DNA of 64,000 nucleotides from IMG/VR virus record IMGVR_UViG_3300032325_000466, positions 1 to 64,000 of that record; one strand, 5' to 3'. This DNA comes from a virus. Made by a program: the position numbers and the translations under genes. Below the pieces are notes generated by a model. The model was not told where the DNA came from, searched no databases, and was given only the letters and a program-made list of their open reading frames with translations. Every line of letters begins with the position of its first letter. Positions within the stretch are counted from its first letter, which is position 1. Below, piece by piece: positions 45,801 to 63,202 of the stretch.

Positions 45801-48800
45801 TTAAGAGTTTTTTAAGTTGTTGACTTCAGCTTGTAATTGTGTAACTAGGGCAGTTAATTCCTTAACTGATGCTACCAAAGTAGCGACTACAAGTGATGTA
45901 TCAACCCCTTGATAGCGCGGATTACCTTCTTCATCAACGGCATCTTTTGTTCCTGATACAGCATCTGGAATAACTGCTTGTAACTCATGAGCAATAAAGC
46001 CTTGCCCCGATGATCCGTCGCTTTTCCATGTATAAGTAACTGGATTAAGCGACAATATTTTTGCAAGGGCGCCAGTCATAGGCTGAGCATTTTCTTTTAG
46101 GCGATAATCAGACACTGAGCCGTAGGTTGTAACGGATCCGTTCGTATTAATAAAGCCCACTTGTCCATTTGGGTTGTAGAACACGATTTGATTTGTTTCT
46201 GCCGTGGTATTGCGAGAAATAACCTGATATCCGATCCATTTCCACGATACGCTATCATATGCAACGTTCGCTGATGATGAGCCAATTAAGAAATTTCTGT
46301 TAGTATCAAACCGCGCTGCTTCTGCGCCAGTATCCCCAACCGCAAACGTCAAGGGTAGCGATGAGCCAGATCCAGTTCTGCTGCTAACTAACCTTGTGCC
46401 GCCAGCCAATACATCAATAGCAATATACGCGGCGTTTGTCGGATTGGAGTTGTTAAATGCAACCCACCCAGAACTAGTGGCTGTTCCATTTGGAAGTGCC
46501 CATATGCCGGTGTCGGAGTTTGTTGCGCTAGTTTGAAACGCCGTTCTACTTGCTAATGTAACGTTACTAAAATCACCAAAAATTCGCTGACCAGTACCTG
46601 AGAAAGTAGTATTACCTGATATATTTAGAGTGCCAGTTAAATTAGCACCAGTGCTAGTAACTACCAATCTGTTAGCGCCAGTGACTGCAATAGCCACGTT
46701 AGCATTAGCAGTAATAGATACATTACTGTTACCGTTTTGTAATAAACCACTGTTTATAGTAGTGATGTTACCTGTTGTGATAACTGCGGTTGTTGTACCT
46801 AAGTTACCTACGTTAGCGTTACCTGTTGCATTTAGAGTGCCAGCAACATTAATACCAGTACTAGTGATTACTATTTCGTTAGGTGAACCAGCAGCAGAGA
46901 TATTAATATTGCCATTTGCAGCTGGAATACTAATACTACTATTACCGTTTGCAAAAATACCAATTAAATTGCCGCCAGTGATGTTACCTGATACAGATAG
47001 AGAAGTTAGTGTACCAACTGAAGTGATGTTTGGTTGTGCGGCAGTTGTTACCGTACCGGCAGTACCTGCCGTTGCCACATTCAAATTCGCTACTTGAGTA
47101 GTAGAAGTTACAGTGAAAGGTGCTGTACCAGTTGTTACTGTTGAAATTAACCTAGATGATGAGACTATACCAGTAGTGTTTAAATTACCACCACCTATAT
47201 TACCTGTTGCTGTTATTAAGCCGGCAGTGCCTATGTTACCTATGTTGGCGTTACCTGTAGCACTTAGAGTACCAGTTATATTAGTACCAGTACCTGTTAC
47301 TACTAATATGTTTGCATTACCTGCTGAACTGAGATTGATGTTACCATTTACTGCAGGGATGCTTACATTGCTTGTACCATTTGCAAGACTTGTAGCTGTA
47401 GTGATGCCAGTTAGTTGAGAACCATTACCTATAAAGAAGTTACCGGTGATGTTACCTGTTGCGGATAGTGTACCAGCTATGTTAGCACCAGTGCTAGTTA
47501 CTACTAAGACATTAGCAACACCTGCTACCGTAGTAGTTACGTTACCATTTGCAGATACAGAAACATTAGAGTTACCTGATTCTAGTGCCAATCTTCCAGT
47601 ATCATCATTTCTAATAGTAAAGTTATTGGTGCCGGCAGAACCAAACCCCATCCAACCAAATCGGGTCGTATTACCACGCGGATAAAATTGTACATATGCA
47701 TGATCCGTGCCCTCAACATTTATAGATTGACCGTTTTGTTTTACATGTAGTGCAACTGCTGGAGTAGAAGTACCAATACCAAAATTACCTGCTATGTAGT
47801 TATTAGCAGTACCATCCATATATAGATTAAAGCGATTAGCACCAGATGCAATTGAACCACGGAAACCATAGTTATTTGTGGCACCTGTAAGTGTACTATC
47901 AGCTACGAAGCCTGATTGAGTTGTTACTACTGAATTTAAACCAAAAGTACCTTGTACAGCTTGGTTATAAATTAGATTAGTTAGCGTAAAGGTAGCTGCT
48001 TGTGTCTGTCCAACTACACGATTAAGAACTGCACTTGTTGTAACATCAGAGCCAATCGTTCCATCTGACACGAAGTTGAATGCAGTAGTTCCTCCAGTCA
48101 ATGATTTTGAAACTCGCATGTTTATTGCACTTAGGCTAGTGCTTCCAATACCTAAACTTCCTGCCATATAGTTGTTAGCAGTACCAGTCATGTATAAGTT
48201 AAAAGTACTTGCTGCTGATGCTAGTCCACCGTAGAAACCATAATTAGTTGCACCTGTGTTTGCGCTAGCGTCTACATAATACGCAATATGAGCAGTTACA
48301 GTAGTGTTAGCACCAATAGTTCCGCCATATGTTGCGTATCCCACTAAGTTATTAATAGTGTAAGGTGAAGCACCCGCTGCTGTGCTTAATGAAGTTCTGA
48401 CACCCAATGCTGTTGAAGTTACATCTGTTTGTACTGTAGGGTTTATTAATATAGAGCCAGCAGTAGTAGCACCAGTGGTTTGTTTTGCTATTCTTAGTGC
48501 ATAACCAGTAGTACCAGAACTAGAACCAATAGCACCATATCCATTAGCATCAAAGCTTAACATTACTATACCATTAGCTGCTAGTGCTACGCCGTAGTTA
48601 GCAAGTTCAGCTTGAAGCTTAATTATGTTACCATTTTCATATACTTTTCCTACAGTAGTACCAGCATTAGCTAAAAAATATCCTAATAGACTGTTTGCTG
48701 CTGTATAAGAGCTTGCAGTGACCGCACCTGTTACAGATAGTAATCCGCCAGTGATTAAGTTACCGCCAGTGATATTACCAGTTGCTGTTATTAGTCCACC

Positions 48801-51443
48801 TGTACCTAAATTACCTACGTTAGCATTACCGGTCGCACTAAGAGTAGTTGCAAATACACCAGTGGTTAATGTATTACCTGACCTTGTATTAGCTAAAGAA
48901 GTGAATGTAACTACTTCATTTGTAATTGAAACATTTGAACCAAATGCTATTTCTGCGTTGCTTACATCCCAGCCCATGAATGCTATTTTTGCTGCTGTAT
49001 CATAATAATTAAGAGCAGTACCTACATCTTTACCTGAGTTGGCGATAGGAGCAGCACCATTAGCTCCTGTTTGTAGTTGAATAATTGGATCTTCAACTGC
49101 TACTGTTTCAACATTTAGGTATGTTAAGTTTCCATTAACAAACAAATTGCCATTTACAGTTGCATTACCGCTAAAGCTTGCAGTCGTACCGTTTACCACA
49201 CCTAGATTTGCTGTTCCACTTACTGATAGACTTGTTAGTGTACCAACTGATGTTATATTTGGTTGTGCATTAGTGGTTACTGTTTGTGCTGTAGTTGCTG
49301 TTCCTGCTGCAACACCTGTTAATTGACTACCATTACCTATAAAGAAGTTGCCAGTGATATTGCCTGTTGCTGTTATTAGACCTGCTGTACCTAAATTACC
49401 TACGTTAGCATTGCCTGTTGCATTTAGAGTACCAGCAATATTAATACCGGTACTAGTGATTACTAGTTCGTTAGGTGTGCCACCAGCAGAGATATTAATA
49501 TTTCCATTTGCTGCGGGGATACTTATGTTACTATTGCCATTTGAAAAAATACCAATTAAGTTACCAGCAGTGATGTTACCTGCTAGAGATAGCTGACCAT
49601 TTGAGTCAAATACCATTGTATTACTGCTATTAGATGCGGTTATTGTTAAGCCACCTGCATCGGTGCCTGGAGTAGCTAGCGTGTAAAGTGGGTAATATGC
49701 AGTGCCATATGAACCTGCATTACTACCAATTGCTATTGTTGGTATAGTAGAGGTGTTTAACTCTGATTCTACATACCAGTTATAAGAGTTAGTATTTTGA
49801 CCTATTACTAGCGAAGGAGTGCCTGTAGTAGTATCAAAATACCATTGAAATGCAAATGCGCTGGTTTTATCAACTACTGCTTCGTTAACATAAAAAGTAG
49901 CATTTGCTCCACTTATATTACCTACTCTACTTAACTTAAAGGTAGTTTGGCTTCTGGGTCCACCGGGGTTATCAAATTGTCTAATAGCGTAGACCTTAAG
50001 GACACCACTGTACATTCCATTCACTGTGGCAGGAGCGGGCATAGTTACAACTACGCGATTTCCAGCTACTGCATTTGCATTGTCTAAGAAGGTAACCGCA
50101 GAATATCTAGTGAACACACCAACAGTTTCTACGTTTCCAATAGAAATATTATTAGCAGTGACATTGCCTGTTACTGATAGAGAAGTTAGAGTTCCAACGC
50201 TTGTAATATTAGGTTGTGCTGCTGTAGTTAGTGTACCTGTTACTGATGTACCAATTAAATTACCACCAGTGATGTTACCAGTTGCTGAAATCTCACCTGA
50301 TGCAAATATGGCGTAGTTATTTGTGCCAATAGTTGGAGCACTTGCATAAACACCGTATGCGTTATTGATTGTACCATTACCTGTTTTAGACCAACTTGCT
50401 CCGTCGGAGAAAACTCCGTAGAATGTTAGACCAGTTAGACCTGTTGTTCCTGTATTTGCAGTACCAAGTCCAGTAGCGTATCCAAACAATTGGTCACTAT
50501 TTGCCTGTGCTGCAAGAGTACCTCTACTCAAGAAACCATATGCAGTTCCTGATCCTGAAGCATTGACAGTAGCCTCTTGCCAAAAAGCAGGCGATTGTGC
50601 GATATCACTAGTTTTAAACGTCAACGCTTGTATATTAGCACCAATTGTGTTGCCTGATATATTTAACGTACCATTTATGTTAGCCCCAGTACCAGTTACT
50701 ACTAAGACATTTGCATTACCTACTGCTGAAATATTGACGTTGCCATTTGCTGCGGGGATACTAATATTACTATTACCATTTGCAAAAATACCAATTAAGT
50801 TACCAGCAGTGATGTTACCTGACACTGATAGAGAACTTAGAGTACCCACACTTGTTATGTTTGGTTGTGCTGCTGTTGTTAGTGTACCAGTAAAGAAGTT
50901 TGCACTTACTAAGTTAGCACCTGTTATTGTACCTCCGGTGCCAGCGCCAGTAGTTATATTACCAGTTGAACTTATGTTTCCTGTGGTTAGATTAGCACTA
51001 TCAGCATTACCTGACACTGATAGAGTGCCGGCAATATTAGCACCAGTACCTGTTACTACTACAATATTTGCGTTACCTACTGCTGAAATATTGATGTTTC
51101 CATTTGCTGCGGGGATACTTACATTACTATTGCCATTTGCTAAACTACCACTAAAATTACCTGTTACATTACCTACCAAGTTACCTACAAAATTATTTGC
51201 AGTGATATTACCTGTAGCTGAGATTGTTCCACTAGTAGACAGCGTATTCGCTATATCATTATTAATCGCCAATAATTGGCCAGCCGATCCCGAAAAAGCA
51301 ACTGTGCCGCTATTGTTTGGAGTAACGGTAAGCGTTATATTTTGTGCGCCGGTTGTAGCATTAGCGCCCGAAAATACAATATTTGGGTCTGATGCAGAAC
51401 CATTGTTTGGGGTTATAACAATATTTTTATCTGTGTTTGCCAT
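45801..51443 (-). CDS. giant repetitive tail-fibre protein with S74 chaperone domain
   Basis: 1880 residues. Long runs of near-repeats ([36 protein letters not shown]) suggest a trimeric beta-helical shaft. The last 110 residues hold SDYRLKENAQPM and the SGQGFIAHELQ segment of a peptidase-S74 intramolecular chaperone, which trimerises the fibre and cuts itself off, ending in a coiled coil. Late motif TATAAATA at 51464. Probably the distal receptor-binding fibre. Confidence 0.85.
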   Translation of the reverse strand: MANTDKNIVITPNNGSASDPNIVFSGANATTGAQNITLTVTPNNSGTVAFSGSAGQLLAINNDIANTLSTSGTISATGNITANNFVGNLVGNVTGNFSGSLANGNSNVSIPAANGNINISAVGNANIVVVTGTGANIAGTLSVSGNADSANLTTGNISSTGNITTGAGTGGTITGANLVSANFFTGTLTTAAQPNITSVGTLSSLSVSGNITAGNLIGIFANGNSNISIPAANGNVNISAVGNANVLVVTGTGANINGTLNISGNTIGANIQALTFKTSDIAQSPAFWQEATVNASGSGTAYGFLSRGTLAAQANSDQLFGYATGLGTANTGTTGLTGLTFYGVFSDGASWSKTGNGTINNAYGVYASAPTIGTNNYAIFASGEISATGNITGGNLIGTSVTGTLTTAAQPNITSVGTLTSLSVTGNVTANNISIGNVETVGVFTRYSAVTFLDNANAVAGNRVVVTMPAPATVNGMYSGVLKVYAIRQFDNPGGPRSQTTFKLSRVGNISGANATFYVNEAVVDKTSAFAFQWYFDTTTGTPSLVIGQNTNSYNWYVESELNTSTIPTIAIGSNAGSYGTAYYPLYTLATPGTDAGGLTITASNSSNTMVFDSNGQLSLAGNITAGNLIGIFSNGNSNISIPAANGNINISAGGTPNELVITSTGINIAGTLNATGNANVGNLGTAGLITATGNITGNFFIGNGSQLTGVAAGTATTAQTVTTNAQPNITSVGTLTSLSVSGTANLGVVNGTTASFSGNATVNGNLFVNGNLTYLNVETVAVEDPIIQLQTGANGAAPIANSGKDVGTALNYYDTAAKIAFMGWDVSNAEIAFGSNVSITNEVVTFTSLANTRSGNTLTTGVFATTLSATGNANVGNLGTGGLITATGNITGGNLITGGLLSVTGAVTASSYTAANSLLGYFLANAGTTVGKVYENGNIIKLQAELANYGVALAANGIVMLSFDANGYGAIGSSSGTTGYALRIAKQTTGATTAGSILINPTVQTDVTSTALGVRTSLSTAAGASPYTINNLVGYATYGGTIGANTTVTAHIAYYVDASANTGATNYGFYGGLASAASTFNLYMTGTANNYMAGSLGIGSTSLSAINMRVSKSLTGGTTAFNFVSDGTIGSDVTTSAVLNRVVGQTQAATFTLTNLIYNQAVQGTFGLNSVVTTQSGFVADSTLTGATNNYGFRGSIASGANRFNLYMDGTANNYIAGNFGIGTSTPAVALHVKQNGQSINVEGTDHAYVQFYPRGNTTRFGWMGFGSAGTNNFTIRNDDTGRLALESGNSNVSVSANGNVTTTVAGVANVLVVTSTGANIAGTLSATGNITGNFFIGNGSQLTGITTATSLANGTSNVSIPAVNGNINLSSAGNANILVVTGTGTNITGTLSATGNANIGNIGTAGLITATGNIGGGNLNTTGIVSSSRLISTVTTGTAPFTVTSTTQVANLNVATAGTAGTVTTAAQPNITSVGTLTSLSVSGNITGGNLIGIFANGNSSISIPAANGNINISAAGSPNEIVITSTGINVAGTLNATGNANVGNLGTTTAVITTGNITTINSGLLQNGNSNVSITANANVAIAVTGANRLVVTSTGANLTGTLNISGNTTFSGTGQRIFGDFSNVTLASRTAFQTSATNSDTGIWALPNGTATSSGWVAFNNSNPTNAAYIAIDVLAGGTRLVSSRTGSGSSLPLTFAVGDTGAEAARFDTNRNFLIGSSSANVAYDSVSWKWIGYQVISRNTTAETNQIVFYNPNGQVGFINTNGSVTTYGSVSDYRLKENAQPMTGALAKILSLNPVTYTWKSDGSSGQGFIAHELQAVIPDAVSGTKDAVDEEGNPRYQGVDTSLVVATLVASVKELTALVTQLQAEVNNLKNS

Positions 51444-51463
51444 ATATCAGTCTACTTTAAATT

Positions 51464-51471
51464 TATTTATA
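51464..51471 (-). promoter_or_regulatory. late promoter TATAAATA
   Basis: T4-type late -10 motif on the minus strand 21 bases before the start of 45801-51443. Confidence 0.75.
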
Positions 51472-51477
51472 TTTTGG

Positions 51478-59183
<7,706 letters not shown>

Positions 59184-59202
59184 TTTTAAAGTTTCCTTTT
59201 GT

Positions 59203-59210
59203 TATTTATT
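59203..59210 (-). promoter_or_regulatory. late promoter AATAAATA
   Basis: NATAAATA-type late motif 20 bases before the start at 59183. Confidence 0.6.
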
Positions 59211-59235
59211 AAGTATTTAACATGTCTTACTATTC

Positions 59236-60498
59236 TCAATCTGCATATACTATTATTGAAAGCTTATAAGTTATAGTATTAGCAGCTTTAGGGGAAACTA
59301 AAAGTTGTATAGTATTTGGCGAACCAGCAACATAGGCAACTTGAAAGTTTCCCACATCCCCATTTATATACAATCCAGAATATTCGTTAAACTGGACCTC
59401 ACTACCTAGAAGTACCGATGCTAGTTTCACTGATTGTCTTATATTTGCAGTATTATCTGTAGCTATAATGTTAAAATCTACACCAGAAACTCCCGTTACA
59501 GGCAAGCTGTAAAGGATTTGATTCGGTACAGTATTTATCGTAAAAGCAGTTAATCCAGACAAAGTAGCTACATTATTACTACCTGTACTTACCTGTACGG
59601 AGTCTGCTATAAGACTGCCTGCAAGCGTTAAAACATTATTACCAGTGTCAAAAGTTAAATTAGCACTTCCATCAAACGCACCCGCATTATTAAACTGAAT
59701 TTGGGTAGTATTCCCTCCTGGATCGGTTTGTGCACCTGTTGCCCCTGGGAGGCCCGTTGCACCTGTCGCTCCATCGAAACCTGTAGCGCCTACATCACCT
59801 GTAGCGCCCGTTAAACCTGTTGATCCTATCGAACCTGTTGCACCTATTTCACCAGTTGCCCCTGTTGCACCACCTGGATCACCTTGTGGACCAGTAGCAC
59901 CAATAGGGCCAGTTGCACCTTCAAGTCCAGTACTACCAGTAGCACCATCTGCGCCCGAGCTACCTGTTGCACCAACAAGACCAGTAGCACCAATTACACC
60001 GGTGGCACCTATCTCACCAGTAGCTCCAGTTACACCAGTAGCTCCTGCGGGGCCTGTTGCTCCAGTTGGACCAGTAGCTCCGGTTGCCCCTGTAGTACTG
60101 CTAGCAGCCCAACTTAAATTACCTGTACCATCTGTAGATAGAACATATCCAGCAGTACCACCAGTGATTTTTACATTACCAACAGTGCCTAGTTGTGTAA
60201 TGCCCTGTACGGTGATATTAGTGATTGTTAATAAACTGTTAGCACTGTTAAAGGTAAAGTTTGCGCTAGCGGCAAATTCACCATTGCTATTAAATTGAAC
60301 TTGAGTATTAGAACCAGCGGCGCTACCACTAATAGGAGCACCATTGCTGAAATAATAACTGTTTGCATAAACAGTATTGGCAACAACATTAGCAGCTACT
60401 AATCTACCAGTGGTAACATTTCCATTAACATCTATGACTTCAATTGGGGGAATATTTACACTAAAACCACCCGCTGAATTGAATTTTTCAAATGCCAT
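59236..60498 (-). CDS. collagen-like tail-fibre protein
   Basis: 420 residues from [15 protein letters not shown] (a longer frame has no ribosome site). One collagen-like Gly-Ala-Thr tract (about 150-260) and a C-terminal globular domain. Shares its first 30 residues with 54981-59183 and 51478-54969. Confidence 0.8.
   Translation of the reverse strand: MAFEKFNSAGGFSVNIPPIEVIDVNGNVTTGRLVAANVVANTVYANSYYFSNGAPISGSAAGSNTQVQFNSNGEFAASANFTFNSANSLLTITNITVQGITQLGTVGNVKITGGTAGYVLSTDGTGNLSWAASSTTGATGATGPTGATGPAGATGVTGATGEIGATGVIGATGLVGATGSSGADGATGSTGLEGATGPIGATGPQGDPGGATGATGEIGATGSIGSTGLTGATGDVGATGFDGATGATGLPGATGAQTDPGGNTTQIQFNNAGAFDGSANLTFDTGNNVLTLAGSLIADSVQVSTGSNNVATLSGLTAFTINTVPNQILYSLPVTGVSGVDFNIIATDNTANIRQSVKLASVLLGSEVQFNEYSGLYINGDVGNFQVAYVAGSPNTIQLLVSPKAANTITYKLSIIVYAD
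59730..60100 (-). repeat. collagen-like coding repeat, tract 3
   Basis: Gly-Ala-Thr type triplet repeats within 59236-60498, less regular than tracts 1 and 2. Confidence 0.75.
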
Positions 60499-60527
60499 TA
60501 TTCTGCCCAATAATAATTGTAATAATA

Positions 60528-60535
60528 TATTTATC
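60528..60535 (-). promoter_or_regulatory. late promoter GATAAATA
   Basis: NATAAATA-type motif 30 bases before the start at 60498. Confidence 0.55.
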
Positions 60536-60618
60536 AATATAAAATAATAATGCCGCGTATTCGACGGAATAAAAAATTAACACGGGTGTCTTTTTACACG
60601 ATCAAACTAAATATAAGA

Positions 60619-61317
60619 ATGAATTATCGTGAAGCTACTATATATTGGATACATCTTACCACTCATACTGATATAGCAACTCAGGGATTTATAGGTGTAT
60701 CTACCAATTACTTAAAAAGATACAAAGTTCATCGTAATGCCAGCATTAAAAATACGCACACCAATCAACAACTAGCCACAGCTTTTAATACTCACACTGA
60801 TATAGTAGTTGATGTGTTTATGATGGGTACCAAATCATTTTGTCATCAAATCGAAGCTAAATTGAGGCCCACAACCAATATAGGATGGAACGTGGCACCT
60901 GGTGGTCGAGTAGGACCGGGATGGGCTAAGGGTAAAAATGTTGTAGGTGGTAGGCGATCTATTGCTCACCAACCCAATCGTCCTTTTTGCAAACTGTGTA
61001 AATCAGCCCTGGCCAAAGCCAATGGTGTTACTAAAAATAAATTCAAAAAATGGCACAAATATTGTTCGGGTTGTGCTAAGGCAGCGTATAACCCAAAATA
61101 TGGACACCTTTTACATAAAAAGCCCCAGTGTGAAGCGTGTGGATTTATAGCAGCAGACAAATGTCAACTAGATGTAGTATATCGTGATGGAAATAAAAAG
61201 AACAAAGATAAAAGCAACATAAAAACACTGTGCGCTAACTGTAATCGATTGATGAATAAAAAGTTAAAGACTAAATCTATTATGGATATAACAATTGACA
61301 GTGATGTACGAATTTAA
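60619..61317 (+). CDS. GIY-YIG-like endonuclease with C-terminal HNH-like zinc module
   Basis: 232 residues from MNYREATIYWIHLT. N-terminal ATIYWIHL...GFIGVSTNYLKRYKVH with Glu in IEAKLRP and GWNVAPGG follows a GIY-YIG fold; the C-terminal half has CEACG...LDVVYRDGNKKNKDKSN..CANCNRL, like an HNH zinc cage. A plus-strand, free-standing homing-type gene between fibre genes, with its own terminator. Confidence 0.7.
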   Translation: MNYREATIYWIHLTTHTDIATQGFIGVSTNYLKRYKVHRNASIKNTHTNQQLATAFNTHTDIVVDVFMMGTKSFCHQIEAKLRPTTNIGWNVAPGGRVGPGWAKGKNVVGGRRSIAHQPNRPFCKLCKSALAKANGVTKNKFKKWHKYCSGCAKAAYNPKYGHLLHKKPQCEACGFIAADKCQLDVVYRDGNKKNKDKSNIKTLCANCNRLMNKKLKTKSIMDITIDSDVRI

Positions 61318-61327
61318 TTTTAGCCAA

Positions 61328-61361
61328 ACAAAAAGCACTTGTGAGTGCTTTTTGCTTTTCT
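61328..61361 (+). terminator. rho-independent terminator
   Basis: AAAAAGCACT-TGTG-AGTGCTTTTTGC then TTTTC; ends the plus-strand endonuclease gene and works on the minus strand too. Confidence 0.85.
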
Positions 61362-61456
61362 TCCCATCCCTTAAATTCTATTAGTATTTAGCCAGTTAAT
61401 TTGTGTATTATATGATACTATATTACAAAAATGTTACTTTGGTAAAAAATATTTTT

Positions 61457-62260
61457 TTAAGCGCCTACATTAGTTGAAGGGAATTGTCTAGTTGTGCCTG
61501 GCCAAACTATGCGTACTGCGCCGGTGCCTGTGGTGAAAGTGCTTGGTAGACTGCCGTAGCGGCCACCGTCGCCTACTATAACCTGAATTGTTTGTCCTGG
61601 AGTAACACTTATATTATTAGCCCAAGCTGCTGCGCCACCGCCTCCGGAAAGTCCACCGCCTCCGTAGTTGCCGCCTTTTGAATTGCCACCTGTTTGACCG
61701 GCTACACCGCCTGATCCGCCTCCGCCACCGGTACCATTTGATGGTCCCCCGGCAGCGCCGCCTCCGCCACCTCCACCGTTAGTACCTGCAGTACCTGGCT
61801 GACCGTAAACCGATGTTCCACCGGCGCCCGACGCACCAAACCCCAAAATGCCTACACCGCCTCCGCCGCCTGGGTACGCACCACCACCGGTGCCACCTCC
61901 ACCACCTCCATAATTTCCGCCTCCTCCTCCTCCTGCAGATCCGCTGCCGCCGGCTCCGCCTGAACCGCCAGTTCCATAAATAACGGTACCACCTGCCCCA
62001 CCAGTTGCACCAGTTGGATTTTTTCCACCACCTGCTTTACATGTAGTTCCATTAAAAGAAGAATCCTCTCCGGCGCCAGTGGCGGGACCTGGGGAGAAAC
62101 AGCCTCCCCCACCAATACATAGTACTGAAACGCTTGTAACTCCATCGGGAACTGTCCAACTATATGTTCCTGGGGTAGTGTAAGCTTGAGCACCGGTTGG
62201 TGGAGGTTGACCGGAAAGTGTGATACCAGAAAGAGTGATATTTTCAAATATAATTGGCAT
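61457..62260 (-). CDS. glycine-rich adhesin-like protein
   Basis: 267 residues. After YTTPGTYSWTVPDGVTSVSV (about 28-47) comes a long poly-glycine region with many GGGG runs, then a short C-terminal strand domain with IRIVWPG. Such glycine-rich domains form polyglycine sandwiches at the tips of phage fibres (compare gp38 of S16-type phages). Probably binds the host receptor. Late motif at 62284. Confidence 0.75.
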   Translation of the reverse strand: MPIIFENITLSGITLSGQPPPTGAQAYTTPGTYSWTVPDGVTSVSVLCIGGGGCFSPGPATGAGEDSSFNGTTCKAGGGKNPTGATGGAGGTVIYGTGGSGGAGGSGSAGGGGGGNYGGGGGGTGGGAYPGGGGGVGILGFGASGAGGTSVYGQPGTAGTNGGGGGGGAAGGPSNGTGGGGGSGGVAGQTGGNSKGGNYGGGGLSGGGGAAAWANNISVTPGQTIQVIVGDGGRYGSLPSTFTTGTGAVRIVWPGTTRQFPSTNVGA

Positions 62261-62283
62261 TTTAAAAATCCTGTATTAGTTTA

Positions 62284-62291
62284 TATTTATC
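62284..62291 (-). promoter_or_regulatory. late promoter GATAAATA
   Basis: NATAAATA-type motif 24 bases before the start at 62260. Confidence 0.6.
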
Positions 62292-62325
62292 TCATTTTGA
62301 ATATACTCTATGATATAGCTTTAAC

Positions 62326-63090
62326 TCAACGCTTTTTACAGTTGTCTCCGTGCCACCTTGTGTAGTTACTTGGACCTACAACTATTCCACAATGTTCACA
62401 TGTCTTTTGTAAATCAGGTCTACGATTTGGATTATTTTCAGAAAATTCTTTCTTCATTCTTTCAGCCATTCTATCTCCAAATCCTTTTGGTTTTTTAACT
62501 CCTTTTAATTTCACAGACCTTATTTGTTTTTGTTCTTCGCTCATTGGGCCTTTAGGTTTACCCTTCGAGGCTAGTGACATTAGTTTTTTAGTTTCATCAC
62601 TTCTTTTTTGTCCTGTGACTTTATCAATTCTTTTTCTTTGTCCTTCAGCTTGTTTAACAGGATCTATTTTTCTATTACGAGTTCGTTCTCTATGCTGTTC
62701 TAAATCTTCGCCTTCTAATTTTAGACCTTTGTTCCAAGCTTTGCGGCCCTTCATTTTTTTACTATGGTTCTCTGCATGTTCTATTCTATACTTTTCATAC
62801 ACTCTTGCTGTTATTTTTGTATGATAACGTTCTTGATATCTATTTTCTGCTTTCATTCCATTGAGTGCATATAGCATCTTACTTCTGTCATCACCTTCAG
62901 TCATCTTAATAAGTAGCCAATGACATATAAAGTGTTCTCTTGCTGTTAGATCCACTAAGTTTTCTTTGTCATTACTACCACCTAATGATTGTGGTATAAT
63001 ATGATGCGTTTCGGTGTAACCCTCTGTAATGCGTTGTTTGGCATTAGAAGTTATTCTATAATAGCGTTTGGAGTATTTGTTAGTAAGCAT
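62326..63090 (-). CDS. HNH homing endonuclease with NUMOD-type repeats
   Basis: 254 residues from MLTNKYSKRYYRI (63114 is an alternative start). ETHHIIPQSLGGSNDKENLV (about 24-43) is the HNH core; basic KGRKAWNKG and KGKPKGPMSEEQK segments are NUMOD3-like; the end has a CEHCG..HGDNC zinc knuckle. TATAAATA overlaps the region just upstream (63096-63103). Sits between capsid and adhesin genes. Confidence 0.85.
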   Translation of the reverse strand: MLTNKYSKRYYRITSNAKQRITEGYTETHHIIPQSLGGSNDKENLVDLTAREHFICHWLLIKMTEGDDRSKMLYALNGMKAENRYQERYHTKITARVYEKYRIEHAENHSKKMKGRKAWNKGLKLEGEDLEQHRERTRNRKIDPVKQAEGQRKRIDKVTGQKRSDETKKLMSLASKGKPKGPMSEEQKQIRSVKLKGVKKPKGFGDRMAERMKKEFSENNPNRRPDLQKTCEHCGIVVGPSNYTRWHGDNCKKR

Positions 63091-63136
63091 AATTTTATTT
63101 ATACATAATAACATCTTTCAGTGATTTTAGATACAG

Positions 63137-63160
63137 AAATGGGCACCAAAGTGCCCATTT
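63137..63160. terminator. bidirectional terminator after the capsid gene
   Basis: AAATGGGCAC-CAAA-GTGCCCATTT, with T-run stronger on the plus strand; lies 43 bases beyond the capsid stop. Confidence 0.75.
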
Positions 63161-63202
63161 TTATTTGCTTCAAAATTCAGTTTATCACTGAAAAGTGAAA
63201 TT